Positions 1-8,803 of a stretch of DNA of 11,281 nt are shown piece after piece. Location: positions 1 to 11,281 of the forward strand of contig JALSIU010000292.1 in assembly GCA_026989715.1 (NCBI GenBank), given 5' to 3'. Numbering within the stretch: position 1 is the first letter of the stretch; each line of letters starts with the position of its first letter. This stretch comes from Methylomonas sp. GTDB taxonomy: Bacteria; Pseudomonadota; Gammaproteobacteria; Methylococcales; Methylomonadaceae. Position numbers and translations under genes: made by a program. The notes beneath the pieces are model-generated. The model was not told where the DNA came from and ran no database searches. It saw only the letters and a program-made list of their open reading frames with translations.

Positions 1-1
1 T

Positions 2-3000
2 AAAACGGAGGCGGCGGTTCGCTCTTTAGCTGGTTTGTCCGGTAAAACCGTAGCATTACCTAAAGGAACTTATATACATGAGCTACTTAAAAATAAGGTG
101 CCTACTATTATTTTTAAGTTTGTGCCCTCTAATGAAGAGGCATTGCAGGCTGTTTCTTTAGGCGAGGCGGATGCTTATGTGGGTAACTTGGCGGTAGTCA
201 GTTATTTTATGGAACAAGACTTATTGACTAATTTAAGCGTTGATGGTCGGTTGGTCGCTGATAAATTTAAGTTAGCCTTCGCTGTGCGCAAAGATTGGCA
301 AATATGGCATCGTATTATGCAGAAAGGTTTGGCGACTATTTCTAGTGAACAGCGGCAGGCCATTCGGCGCAAATGGATTGAATTGGACATTGACTCGGAA
401 TTGGCAAGCGATAGTGCGCCGACCTTGGCACTCACATTGGCTGAAAAAGCTTGGCTACAACAGCATAAAACAATACAGATAGGCATTGATACAAACTGGC
501 CGCCCATTGAATATATTGACCCACAGAGTAAGGCTTATTTGGGAATTGCTTCCGAGTATATGGCTTATTTGGAAAAAGTGCTGGGTATTACAACGAATTT
601 CAATCCGGAATTAGATTGGGAACAGGTTATGGAGCAAGTACAGGTTAAAGAAATTGACCTGTTAGCGGCTGTGTCTACAACCTCTGAACGGGAGCAATAT
701 TTGACGTTTACTCGTCCTTATTTAAAGTTTCCCTATGTTATTTTTACGCGCGATGATGCCCCTATTATTACGGGGATTGATGATTTGCTGGATAAAAAAA
801 TTGTGGTTGAGAGACATTATGCCAATCATGAGATTCTTGTAGCGCATTATCCGCAATTAGCATTGGTGCTGGTGGATAATACGCGCCAAGCATTAGAAGC
901 TTTGTTGCTGGGTAAAGCCGATGCTTATATGGGAAATTTGGCGGCTACCAGTCATATTCTTTTACAAGAAGGAATGACTAATATTAAAGTGGCCGCCCCA
1001 ACTCCTTATAGTAATGATTTGGCTTTTGCCGTACGTAAAGATTGGCCGGAACTTGCAGGGATTATCCAAAAAGTATTAGATACTTTAACACCGGCGCAAA
1101 TCAATGCCTTTAAAAAGAAGTGGTTTGCCGTTCGTTATGAACATAGTATTGATTATACTTTGGCGTGGAAAATTTTAGCAGGTTCACTGTTAGTGTTAGC
1201 GATATTTGTATTATGGATATTACAGGTGCGCAGACAAAAAGAGGAACTTCGGTTAAGCAGTGAACGTTTTCAGTTGGCAATGAATGCGGCACAAGAAGGG
1301 CTATGGGATTGGAATATTACCACTAATCAGGTTTATTTTAGTCCCGCTTATACGGCAATGTTAGGTTATCAAGAGAGTGAACTGGAAGGCTTGCATCAGA
1401 CCTGGGAAAAGCTGTTGCACCCTGATGATAAGCAGAAGGCCTTTAAAGTGTTGGCGCAGGCGATTTCTAGCTGTGCTAAGCAATACCAACATGAATTTAG
1501 GTTACGACATAAACAAGGGCATTATATTGATGTGAACTCAATTGGCTCTATTGTGGCCGTGGATGCGCAAGGCAAGGCGATTCGAGCCGTGGGAACGCAA
1601 CAGGATATTACGGAATCTAAGAAAATACAAACCGCATTAGAGCAACATAAGTTTGCCTTAGATGCAGCGTCTATTGTAACGATGGCGGATATTGACGGTA
1701 ATATTACTTATGTGAATGATAATTTTTTTCATATTACCGGCTATACTCGTGAGGAAGTCTTAGGTAAAAATCATCGGTTTTTAAATTCAGGCGTACACCC
1801 GTATGCTTTTTGGACAGAGATGTTTGCACAAGCATCACAGGGGATACCGTGGCGCGGGGAAATTTGCAATAAAGCAAAAGATGGCTCGCTTTATTGGGTG
1901 GATAGTACCATTTTAGGTTTGTGTAATAGCCAAGGTGAGCTTGAGCAATATATTGCTATTCGTTCCGATATTACCGAACGTAAATTAGCAGAACATAAGC
2001 TGGTTGAGAGAGAGCAACAATTAAGTTCTTTAATTCATAATATTCCCAGCACCTTCTATCAATATCAAATGACAGCTGAGAATAAATGGTCTATTTCATT
2101 TATTAGTGATGCCATTGCTTCCATTAGTGGCTATTCTGCCGCAGATTTTACCGAGGGGGGCAGGAGTCTAACGCAACTAACCTTTCCGGCGGATAAGCAA
2201 AAAGTGACTGCCAAAATGATGCATGCTATTGCAACGCATCAGCCTTATGCCATAGAGTATCGAATTGTACATAAAGACCAGTCAATACGCTGGCTACATG
2301 AAAAAGGAATTGCGCTATATGATGCCGCGCAACAGCCGCTGTATTTGCAAGGTGCTATTTTTGATATTACCGAAAATAAGCAAATTGAAATAGAGCTGGC
2401 TAAAGCCAAACAGGCGGCGGAACGTGCCAGCCAGTTTAAAAGTGAATTTCTATCCAATATGAGTCATGAAATTCGCACCCCCATGAATGCGATTATTGGT
2501 TTAGGTTATTTGGTACTAAAAACGGATTTGACTGCACAGCAACAGGATTATATTCATAAAATTCAAAGTGCCGGTAATTCTTTATTAACCATTATTAATG
2601 ATATTTTAGATTTTTCTAAAATTGAAGCTGATAAATTGCATTTAGAATCTGTTAGCTTTCAGTTAGATGAGGTCTTTGAAAATATTGCCGATTTGTTTCG
2701 TTTTGCAACGGCGGCTAAAAATATTGAAATTACCTTAGATATTGCACCGGAGGTGCCGGCAACATTGATTGGCGACCCGACGCGATTAGCTCAAGTCTTG
2801 AATAATTTATGTAGTAATGCGTTAAAGTTTACCGAGCAAGGCAGTATTGAGGTGACGGTTGAGCCGGTTGATATCACAGAGCATAAAGCTGTTTTAAAAT
2901 TTGTGGTAGCGGATACGGGCTGTGGTATTCCGGCGCACCAGCAAGGCATTTTATTTGATGCATTTTCTCAGGTCGATGCCTCTACGACACGTTTACATGG

Positions 3001-4636
3001 TGGTACAGGTCTCGGTTTGGCTATTTGCAAAAAATTAGTCACGATGATGAATGGGATGCTAGGTGTAGAAAGTGAAGTGGGTCATGGTAGTCGTTTTTTC
3101 TTTTTTGCTGAATTTGGATTAGGTGCACAGCAAACCAATACACGTTTAGTGCCGCAACCTGATTTACGAGGGTTACGTATATTGGTTGTTGATGATAATC
3201 AAATGGCACGTAAGGTATTACGCGATCAACTCGCCTCATTATCTTTTAAGGTGACGACCGTTTCTTGTGCGACTGAAGCTTACATTAGCTTACAAACAGC
3301 GGAAAAAAACTTTGATTTGATTTTGATGGACTGGGCAATGCCGGAAGTTAATGGCTTGGAGGCTGTCCGACATATACAACAAAATATTCAAATCAGTCAA
3401 ATACCTGCGATTATCATGGTGACAGCTTATGCGTTGGATGAAGTGGTTAGGGAAGCGGAAGAAGTTGGCTTGGATGGGTTTATTGTTAAGCCTGTGACCC
3501 CCTCAACTTTATTTGATGGCATTATGAAAGCCTTAAAACCTACAGCACGCACGGTTGCTGATAATGAGCTTGTGGTCGTACATAGTTTGTCAGGTACGGT
3601 ATTATTAGTGGAAGATAACCATATTAATCAACAAGTCGCCGAAGAGCTTTTACAGTCATTTGGCTTGCAGGTTGAAGTGGCTGTAAATGGTTTAGATGCA
3701 CTGAGTAAAGTTAAGCGGTTTGGCAAAAAATTGGATTTGGTTTTAATGGATATTCAAATGCCGGAAATGGACGGTATACAGGCAACAGAACGTATCCGTC
3801 AAATGCCTGATTTTGCCGATTTGCCGATTATTGCTATGACGGCGCATGCGATGGTGGGAGATAAGGAAAAATCCCTTAATGCGGGCATGAATGAGCATAT
3901 TACCAAGCCGATTGACCCTGATGAGTTGCATAATACACTGGCGCGTTGGCTACAGCCTAGCCTATCTGATGATGGCATGAAACAAAGACTTATTCAGCAA
4001 GACGAGGGTAGTTACGTTATGCTGCCGGATTATTCTGATAATTTAGATGTTGATTGGGGCTTGACGCGCGTGGGGGGGAACCGGGCGTTATTTGCAAAAT
4101 TATTGCGTGAATTTTATCAAGACCACCAAGCGGACATTACGCTAATTGAGCAGGCACTGGCAGAGCAAAGATTTCAGGATGTCAGGCGCATTGTACATAC
4201 GATTAAAGGGGTAACAGGCAATATTGGTGCGACTAAACTGCAGCAAAGTTGTCTTGAGCTTGAACAAGCCTTTGCGGCCGAAGGGGCGATTGAACATGCG
4301 CTTTTCATGTTTAAACAAGATTTTCAGCAATTATTTAGGGAATTGCAACAGTTTGAGCATTTACATCGCTCAGAAGCCAAAGTCGATGCCGAACCCAAAA
4401 ATAGGCATATAAAGTTATCGGTTCAGCAGTTAGCAGACATAACAAGCCCCTTATTGACGTTGTTGCAGAATGGAGATGCCGCAGCATTAGAGGTTTTAAT
4501 GCAAATAAAGCAGCATTTACCTGAACAGGTTCAGCCCTTGGTGCAAAACTTACAGCAAGCCATTGAAGATTTTGACTTTGATCAGGCCATTGATGTATTG
4601 CACAAAATATTAGGTGCCGGCCGTGAGGAGTTATAA
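2..4636 (+). CDS. BvgS/EvgS-type hybrid sensor histidine kinase, 5' end outside window
   Basis: Membrane sensor kinase running a multistep phosphorelay from a periplasmic ligand sensor. The frame is open from nt 2, so the signal peptide and the start of the first solute-binding domain lie upstream; the TTG at nt 35 is not a real start. Residues are counted from nt 35. Order: rest of solute-binding (SBP_bac_3-like) domain 1 to about 115; domain 2 about 147-366; membrane helix about 375-398; three PAS domains about 411-530, 543-650 and 665-783; HisKA with SHEIRTP, phospho-His811; HATPase with N box near 923, DTGCGIP at 960 and GGTGLGL at 989; receiver 1 (D1053/D1054, acceptor D1099, K1152); receiver 2 (E1193/D1194, acceptor D1239, K1291); Hpt with His1388 in HTIKG; then a helical tail. 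All phosphotransfer residues are present. The stop overlaps the next ATG by one base. The ligand and the target regulator cannot be read from the sequence. Confidence 0.95.
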   Translation, partial: KTEAAVRSLAGLSGKTVALPKGTYIHELLKNKVPTIIFKFVPSNEEALQAVSLGEADAYVGNLAVVSYFMEQDLLTNLSVDGRLVADKFKLAFAVRKDWQIWHRIMQKGLATISSEQRQAIRRKWIELDIDSELASDSAPTLALTLAEKAWLQQHKTIQIGIDTNWPPIEYIDPQSKAYLGIASEYMAYLEKVLGITTNFNPELDWEQVMEQVQVKEIDLLAAVSTTSEREQYLTFTRPYLKFPYVIFTRDDAPIITGIDDLLDKKIVVERHYANHEILVAHYPQLALVLVDNTRQALEALLLGKADAYMGNLAATSHILLQEGMTNIKVAAPTPYSNDLAFAVRKDWPELAGIIQKVLDTLTPAQINAFKKKWFAVRYEHSIDYTLAWKILAGSLLVLAIFVLWILQVRRQKEELRLSSERFQLAMNAAQEGLWDWNITTNQVYFSPAYTAMLGYQESELEGLHQTWEKLLHPDDKQKAFKVLAQAISSCAKQYQHEFRLRHKQGHYIDVNSIGSIVAVDAQGKAIRAVGTQQDITESKKIQTALEQHKFALDAASIVTMADIDGNITYVNDNFFHITGYTREEVLGKNHRFLNSGVHPYAFWTEMFAQASQGIPWRGEICNKAKDGSLYWVDSTILGLCNSQGELEQYIAIRSDITERKLAEHKLVEREQQLSSLIHNIPSTFYQYQMTAENKWSISFISDAIASISGYSAADFTEGGRSLTQLTFPADKQKVTAKMMHAIATHQPYAIEYRIVHKDQSIRWLHEKGIALYDAAQQPLYLQGAIFDITENKQIEIELAKAKQAAERASQFKSEFLSNMSHEIRTPMNAIIGLGYLVLKTDLTAQQQDYIHKIQSAGNSLLTIINDILDFSKIEADKLHLESVSFQLDEVFENIADLFRFATAAKNIEITLDIAPEVPATLIGDPTRLAQVLNNLCSNALKFTEQGSIEVTVEPVDITEHKAVLKFVVADTGCGIPAHQQGILFDAFSQVDASTTRLHGGTGLGLAICKKLVTMMNGMLGVESEVGHGSRFFFFAEFGLGAQQTNTRLVPQPDLRGLRILVVDDNQMARKVLRDQLASLSFKVTTVSCATEAYISLQTAEKNFDLILMDWAMPEVNGLEAVRHIQQNIQISQIPAIIMVTAYALDEVVREAEEVGLDGFIVKPVTPSTLFDGIMKALKPTARTVADNELVVVHSLSGTVLLVEDNHINQQVAEELLQSFGLQVEVAVNGLDALSKVKRFGKKLDLVLMDIQMPEMDGIQATERIRQMPDFADLPIIAMTAHAMVGDKEKSLNAGMNEHITKPIDPDELHNTLARWLQPSLSDDGMKQRLIQQDEGSYVMLPDYSDNLDVDWGLTRVGGNRALFAKLLREFYQDHQADITLIEQALAEQRFQDVRRIVHTIKGVTGNIGATKLQQSCLELEQAFAAEGAIEHALFMFKQDFQQLFRELQQFEHLHRSEAKVDAEPKNRHIKLSVQQLADITSPLLTLLQNGDAAALEVLMQIKQHLPEQVQPLVQNLQQAIEDFDFDQAIDVLHKILGAGREEL
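4625..4630 (+). promoter_or_regulatory. Shine-Dalgarno GAGGAG of the Lnb_N-like gene, inside the kinase 3' end
   Basis: GAGGAG lies five bases before the ATG at 4636, inside the last kinase codons. The kinase stop and this ATG share a base (TAATG). This fixes the downstream start and suggests translational coupling of the two genes. Confidence 0.75.
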
Positions 4637-5610
4637 TGCTACATCGTTTTGTTAACGCTATCTTATGCACGGCAATAGGGGCTTTATGGCTATGGAGCTT
4701 ACTTGCTTTATATTTTTATGGTTTCGCGCCTTTTGTAAAGGTATTAATCCTTATTATCTTTGCTGTATTAGTGCCCGGCATTTTATTTTTTGTTAAAAAG
4801 CCCACTGCTTTTTATTGGATATTTGCTTTGTATCTTAGCGTGATGGGTTTATGGGCGCAAAAGCAACCACAAGCTAATAAAAACTGGCAAACCAGTGTCG
4901 CTAAACTGCCGCATGTGCAACAAGAGGGCACTCATATTACGGTATATGATATTCGCGATTTTGATTATCGAACAGAAACGGATTTTACGCCGCATTATTA
5001 TAATAAACGCTTTGATATTGAACAATTAAATGAAGTGGATTATATCCTGTCTTATTGGGATGGTAATTTAGCGATTGCGCATACGATGCTGAGTTTTGGC
5101 TTTACGACAGGCGAGCATTTAGTGGTGTCATTAGAAACGCGGTTGGCTAAAAATCAGCCTCAAACTGGATTACATGGCCTTTTTAAGCAATATGAAGTGA
5201 TTTATGTTTTAGCGGACGAGGTAGATATTTTGCGCTTGCGCACGCATTATCGTCAGGAGCAAGTATTTGTTTATCCGCTAAATTTAACTGCTAGCGTACG
5301 TCAGGCCATTTTAATGCGTATTATTGAACGGGTAAACCAGCTTTATCAGCAACCTGAATTTTATAATACGCTCACACATAATTGTTTTACAGGCTTACAG
5401 TCTGATTTGCGCAGTGTGCTTACCCCTAAGCAAGTCGCTTTGTTTGATTATCGCTGGTTTTTGAATGGTTATTCAGATGAAATGATTTATGCAAAAGGAC
5501 AGATACAAACGAATTTGAGTTTTAAAGAGGCGAAACGCTTTTTTCATATTAATCAATATGTCAAGCAGGCGACAAAAGCAGATTTTTCTCGGCTTATTCG
5601 GCCTGATTAG
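4636..5610 (+). CDS. Membrane protein with periplasmic DUF4105/Lnb_N-type domain
   Basis: A 324-residue protein with three predicted membrane helices (about 6-28, 33-53, 57-74). Lys54-Lys55 on the inner side places the C-terminal domain in the periplasm. That domain has the pattern I recall for DUF4105, now called Lnb N-terminal periplasmic domain: VYDIRDFDYR near 100, SYWDG, IAHTMLSFGF with His149, FKQYEVIY, and FYNTLTHNC with Cys250. The conserved Cys and His suggest a papain/NlpC-like thiol enzyme. In Bacteroides the Lnb family was reported as a lipoprotein N-acyltransferase. This protein is not shown to share that activity; many proteobacterial members are uncharacterised and the family is broad. 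The start is well fixed by GAGGAG and the one-base overlap with the kinase gene, which makes it the second gene of that operon. Family assignment is fairly sure; substrate is unknown. Confidence 0.8.
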   Translation: MLHRFVNAILCTAIGALWLWSLLALYFYGFAPFVKVLILIIFAVLVPGILFFVKKPTAFYWIFALYLSVMGLWAQKQPQANKNWQTSVAKLPHVQQEGTHITVYDIRDFDYRTETDFTPHYYNKRFDIEQLNEVDYILSYWDGNLAIAHTMLSFGFTTGEHLVVSLETRLAKNQPQTGLHGLFKQYEVIYVLADEVDILRLRTHYRQEQVFVYPLNLTASVRQAILMRIIERVNQLYQQPEFYNTLTHNCFTGLQSDLRSVLTPKQVALFDYRWFLNGYSDEMIYAKGQIQTNLSFKEAKRFFHINQYVKQATKADFSRLIRPD

Positions 5611-5760
5611 TCTGTTATTGAGTCAGTTTTGGGGGAGATAAGTCGGCAGTGATGGCTGCTCTATATTGGTGCATCGTAAAATAGCCTTACCATGTTATAT
5701 GGCTTAGAGAATATAGGGATATGAGCGTTAAGGAAGGAAATGGAATAGTCGTATTTGTGC

Positions 5761-5769
5761 TGGTATGAT
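5761..5769 (+). promoter_or_regulatory. Candidate extended -10 promoter for the REC-GGDEF-EAL gene
   Basis: TGG followed by TATGAT (5764-5769, five of six to TATAAT) forms an extended -10. The matching -35 position is poor (TGGAAT, about 17 bases upstream). The implied start near 5776 leaves about 70 bases of leader before the ATG at 5846. The rest of the 5611-5845 gap shows no gene, strong terminator or riboswitch that I can recognise. Confidence 0.3.
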
Positions 5770-5845
5770 ATGCCTAATAAGGCCTTGTTTTTAAAAGGAT
5801 GCAGGCGTAAATTCAAAAAATAATAAATACTTTTACGTTAATTTT

Positions 5846-7636
5846 ATGTGTAAAGCAAAAATTTTAATTGTAGATGATGAGCGTTTTTTCACCAATCTAC
5901 TATACGATACTCTTAAGGATAAGTACTCTGTTAATGTGGCCAATAATGGTGCTTTGGCATTAGAAAAAATACAACAAGAGCCATTTGATTTGGTGTTGTT
6001 GGATATTTTAATGCCAGGGATTGATGGCTATGAAGTGTGTAGGCAGATTAAATTATTGGAACAAGGTGATAAAATTGCCGTTATATTTTTATCGGTTAAA
6101 AGTGAGGTAGAAGATGAACTCGCCGGCTTTAAGTTAGGTGCAGTTGACTATATTACTAAGCCGATTAGTTTGCCGATTGTGCTGGCGCGTGTTGCAACAC
6201 AAGTGGCTCTGATTCATGCACAAGAGCAATTAAGGCAACATAGCGTTAATTTGGAGCTACTGGTGAGCAAAAGAACCATGGAGCTCAACAGGGAAATGAC
6301 AAAAAAGCAAAAAGCCTATGAAAAACTACACTATTTAGCAAATTATGATCAACTTACTCAACTGCCCAATCGCAATTTATTTAATGAGCGTCTAGCATAT
6401 GCCTATAAATTAGCTAAACGCAATAATACCCAGTTTGCTTTATTATTAATTGATTTAGACCGCTTTAAGCGGGTCAATGATAGTCTAGGGCACGCTTTTG
6501 GTGATTTGCTGTTAGAGCAGGTGGGAGTGCGGCTCTCTGCGCGTTTACGGGGGGTTGATACAATTGCACGGCTAGGGGGAGATGAGTTTACGGTTATTTT
6601 GACCGAAATGACTAAAAAACATGATGCCGCGATTGTTGCTGAAAAGATTTTGGAGTCGTTGACCGAGGCCTTCGAGATTGAGGGGCACGTTATTTATATC
6701 GGTGCGAGTATTGGCATTGCTTCCTACCCTGAAGATGGGGAAGATTTTAATTGTATGCTGAAAAATGCTGATTTGGCAATGTATGAGGTAAAAGAAAAGG
6801 GAAAAAATGCCTATACCTTTTTCTCGACAGAGTTAACGGCCTATGCGCAACGCAGGATGGAATTAGATAAAGATTTACGCTTTGCACTGCGCAACCAAGA
6901 GCTTTGTTTGCATTATCAGCCTATTGTCGATTTGAATAATAATACGATTTGTGGTGTGGAGGCTCTACTACGCTGGCAGAGTCCAAAATATCAGCATATT
7001 GATATAGAAGAGATTATTTCCATTGCCGAAGAGAGTGATTTAATTTTAGAGGTAGGAGAGTGGGTGCTGGAAACTGCCTGTCAGCAACTGCAGCAATGGC
7101 AACAACAGGGCTTGGGATCATTGCATATTGCCATTAATATGTCTACGCGGCAATTTTGTAATAAAGTGGATAGCAGTGCTTTGCTGGCTCGGCTGATTAA
7201 GCAATATCAAATTCCTGCTGAGGCCTTACAGCTGGAAATTACAGAAAGCTTAATGCTTGAGGATGTGCCCTTTACGGTGGATATGCTACAAAGACTAAAG
7301 CAATTAGGCGTTGCCTTTTCAGTTGATGATTTCGGTACGGGCTATTCATCACTGGGTTATTTACGTCGCTTTCCCGTGGATATTTTGAAAATTGATAAGT
7401 CATTTATTCAATACCTGTTACTAGATTCAGGCAATGCAGCCTTGGTAAAAGCGATTATTGCGATGGCTCAGTGTTTGGGTTTGCGTGTTATCGCTGAAGG
7501 GGTTGAAACAAAGTCACAGCTGGATTTTGTACAAAGACAGGGCTGTGATATGGCGCAGGGCTACTATTTTAGCAAACCGGTTTCGGCACAAGATATTGAG
7601 TTGTTGGTGCAAAATAAGGTGGGTATTTTGACATAA
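5846..7636 (+). CDS. Response regulator with GGDEF and EAL domains (c-di-GMP turnover)
   Basis: A cytoplasmic 596-residue protein with no membrane segment. The N-terminal receiver (about 4-120) has D10/D11, phospho-acceptor D53 and K105, so it should be phosphorylatable. A coiled stretch (about 124-160) leads to a GGDEF domain with intact GGDEF at 244-248. An I-site RGVD at 235-238, five residues before it, implies product inhibition. The EAL domain keeps EALLRW at 372, N431, E464/E467 in EITES, DDFGTGYSS at 494, K515 in KIDKSF, and EGVET at 551. Synthesis and hydrolysis of c-di-GMP are therefore both possible; which dominates cannot be told from sequence. No Shine-Dalgarno precedes the ATG, but the frame has no other start codon back to the stop at 5792, and the receiver begins right here. 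It lies downstream of the kinase operon on the same strand, so it is a candidate phosphorelay target. Confidence 0.93.
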   Translation: MCKAKILIVDDERFFTNLLYDTLKDKYSVNVANNGALALEKIQQEPFDLVLLDILMPGIDGYEVCRQIKLLEQGDKIAVIFLSVKSEVEDELAGFKLGAVDYITKPISLPIVLARVATQVALIHAQEQLRQHSVNLELLVSKRTMELNREMTKKQKAYEKLHYLANYDQLTQLPNRNLFNERLAYAYKLAKRNNTQFALLLIDLDRFKRVNDSLGHAFGDLLLEQVGVRLSARLRGVDTIARLGGDEFTVILTEMTKKHDAAIVAEKILESLTEAFEIEGHVIYIGASIGIASYPEDGEDFNCMLKNADLAMYEVKEKGKNAYTFFSTELTAYAQRRMELDKDLRFALRNQELCLHYQPIVDLNNNTICGVEALLRWQSPKYQHIDIEEIISIAEESDLILEVGEWVLETACQQLQQWQQQGLGSLHIAINMSTRQFCNKVDSSALLARLIKQYQIPAEALQLEITESLMLEDVPFTVDMLQRLKQLGVAFSVDDFGTGYSSLGYLRRFPVDILKIDKSFIQYLLLDSGNAALVKAIIAMAQCLGLRVIAEGVETKSQLDFVQRQGCDMAQGYYFSKPVSAQDIELLVQNKVGILT

Positions 7637-7662
7637 GTCGCTCAATTTAGTTTTTGGGTAAG

Positions 7663-8763
7663 TTAAGGCTTATATAAATGCATACGTCCGATATAATGCG
7701 AGATGATATCTTGAGAATTTTTAATATAAAATAAGTTTAACCAGACTAGGTAGGATTGCCCGCTTTTATTGCGAATCGTGATCTTTCCTTGCCAGCTGCC
7801 TTGTTGGTCAACGGTGTTCCAAATTTGATTGACTTCACTCAGCTCCCCCGTCATGATGCTAAGCAGTGATTTTCCTTTGACTTCTTGGTGCGTATACCCC
7901 GTTATTTCTACAAATGTTTTATTGATAGAACGTATGGTTTTGTTATATTCGGTCACAAACATACCTTCGAGGCTATTTTCTAGTACTTTGGAAATTAGGT
8001 TGACTTGAAGTTGCGTGGAACGATAGCTGACAATCAGGTTTTTAATACGTGCCATGATTTCTTGCTGAATAATCGGTTTGATAATATAGTCATTTACGCC
8101 TAAATTAAATAATTCGATACGGCGGGAAATATCATCAAAGCCGGTGAGAGCTAAAATCGGTGTGTTGCCTTTTTGTCCTTCTAGGCGGCGAATATGGCTA
8201 ACCAGTGTAATGCCGCTCATGTTGCCTTCTAGGATAATATCCGTGACAACCAAATCATAATCATTTTTTACAAAATGCTCCCAAGCCTCTTCCGCATTAT
8301 TAAAATGGGTGACGTTTAAGCCAAATGATTCAAATATGGCGGTGGTCGCAGCCTGTTGCGAAACTGAATCCTCAATATAGAGAATATGCGCATTTAGGGC
8401 TTGATGTTGAATAGAAAAGCGTTTTATGTACGTAACAAGTTGTTGGATATCTTGTTTGTCAAATATTTCAGTGATACCTGCTGTCATCGCTTTTTTCAGT
8501 GATGCCGGGTTGGTTTCTGAGGTGAAGAGAATAATCGGGGTGTAGTGATAGGCTTCTAATGCACGTATTTGCTGGCATAGTGAGATGCCATCCGTATCCG
8601 GTAAATACATGGAAATACAAATAATATCAATCGTGTTTTGAGTCAGTGTTGATAATGCATCCTGTCCTGTTTCTTGCATGACCGGTTCTAGGTCATGGCT
8701 GGCAAATAAGTTGGAGATAATGACTTGAAATAACTTGACGTTATCGACAATTAAAACCTTCAT
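7663..8763 (-). CDS. REC-REC-PAS protein with degenerate first receiver
   Basis: A 366-residue soluble protein with no recognised output domain. Receiver 1 (about 1-118) has D7 but Asn8 in the acidic pocket. Ser51 replaces the phospho-acceptor Asp in the ISMYLPDTDG stretch, while K103 remains, so it probably cannot be phosphorylated normally. Receiver 2 (about 126-245) is canonical: E131/D132, acceptor D175, K229 in IIKP. A PAS domain follows (about 256-366) with GMFVTEYNKTI and FVEITGY. Proteins of this kind act through protein contacts or feed other kinases, cyclases or chemotaxis-like modules; this role is inferred. It converges on the c-di-GMP gene with only 26 bases between stops. No clear Shine-Dalgarno precedes the ATG at 8763, yet the receiver starts exactly there. 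I see no good promoter in its 95-base upstream gap, so some transcription may come through from the min operon. Confidence 0.9.
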   Translation of the reverse strand: MKVLIVDNVKLFQVIISNLFASHDLEPVMQETGQDALSTLTQNTIDIICISMYLPDTDGISLCQQIRALEAYHYTPIILFTSETNPASLKKAMTAGITEIFDKQDIQQLVTYIKRFSIQHQALNAHILYIEDSVSQQAATTAIFESFGLNVTHFNNAEEAWEHFVKNDYDLVVTDIILEGNMSGITLVSHIRRLEGQKGNTPILALTGFDDISRRIELFNLGVNDYIIKPIIQQEIMARIKNLIVSYRSTQLQVNLISKVLENSLEGMFVTEYNKTIRSINKTFVEITGYTHQEVKGKSLLSIMTGELSEVNQIWNTVDQQGSWQGKITIRNKSGQSYLVWLNLFYIKNSQDIISHYIGRMHLYKP

Positions 8764-8803
8764 GTATAGAGGGAGGTATGAGGAATGGGGTAAAAAGTAA
8801 AGT

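Noticed and set aside
4335..4670. Minus-strand open frame of 111 codons across the kinase/Lnb_N junction
   Set aside because: It lies wholly opposite well-supported coding sequence, has no recognisable domain and no ribosome site. The same holds for the other minus-strand frames inside the kinase gene.
5643..5656. Small hairpin GCAG...CTGC after the Lnb_N-like gene
   Set aside because: Four-base stem with no following T-run.
5772..5792. Terminator-like GCCT-AATA-AGGC followed by CTTGTTTTT
   Set aside because: The stem is only four base pairs, it lies 160 bases after the upstream stop and just before the next gene. Too weak to call.
7637..7662. Shared terminator between the convergent genes
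   Set aside because: Only 26 bases, and no hairpin could be found in them; termination must use other sequence or Rho.
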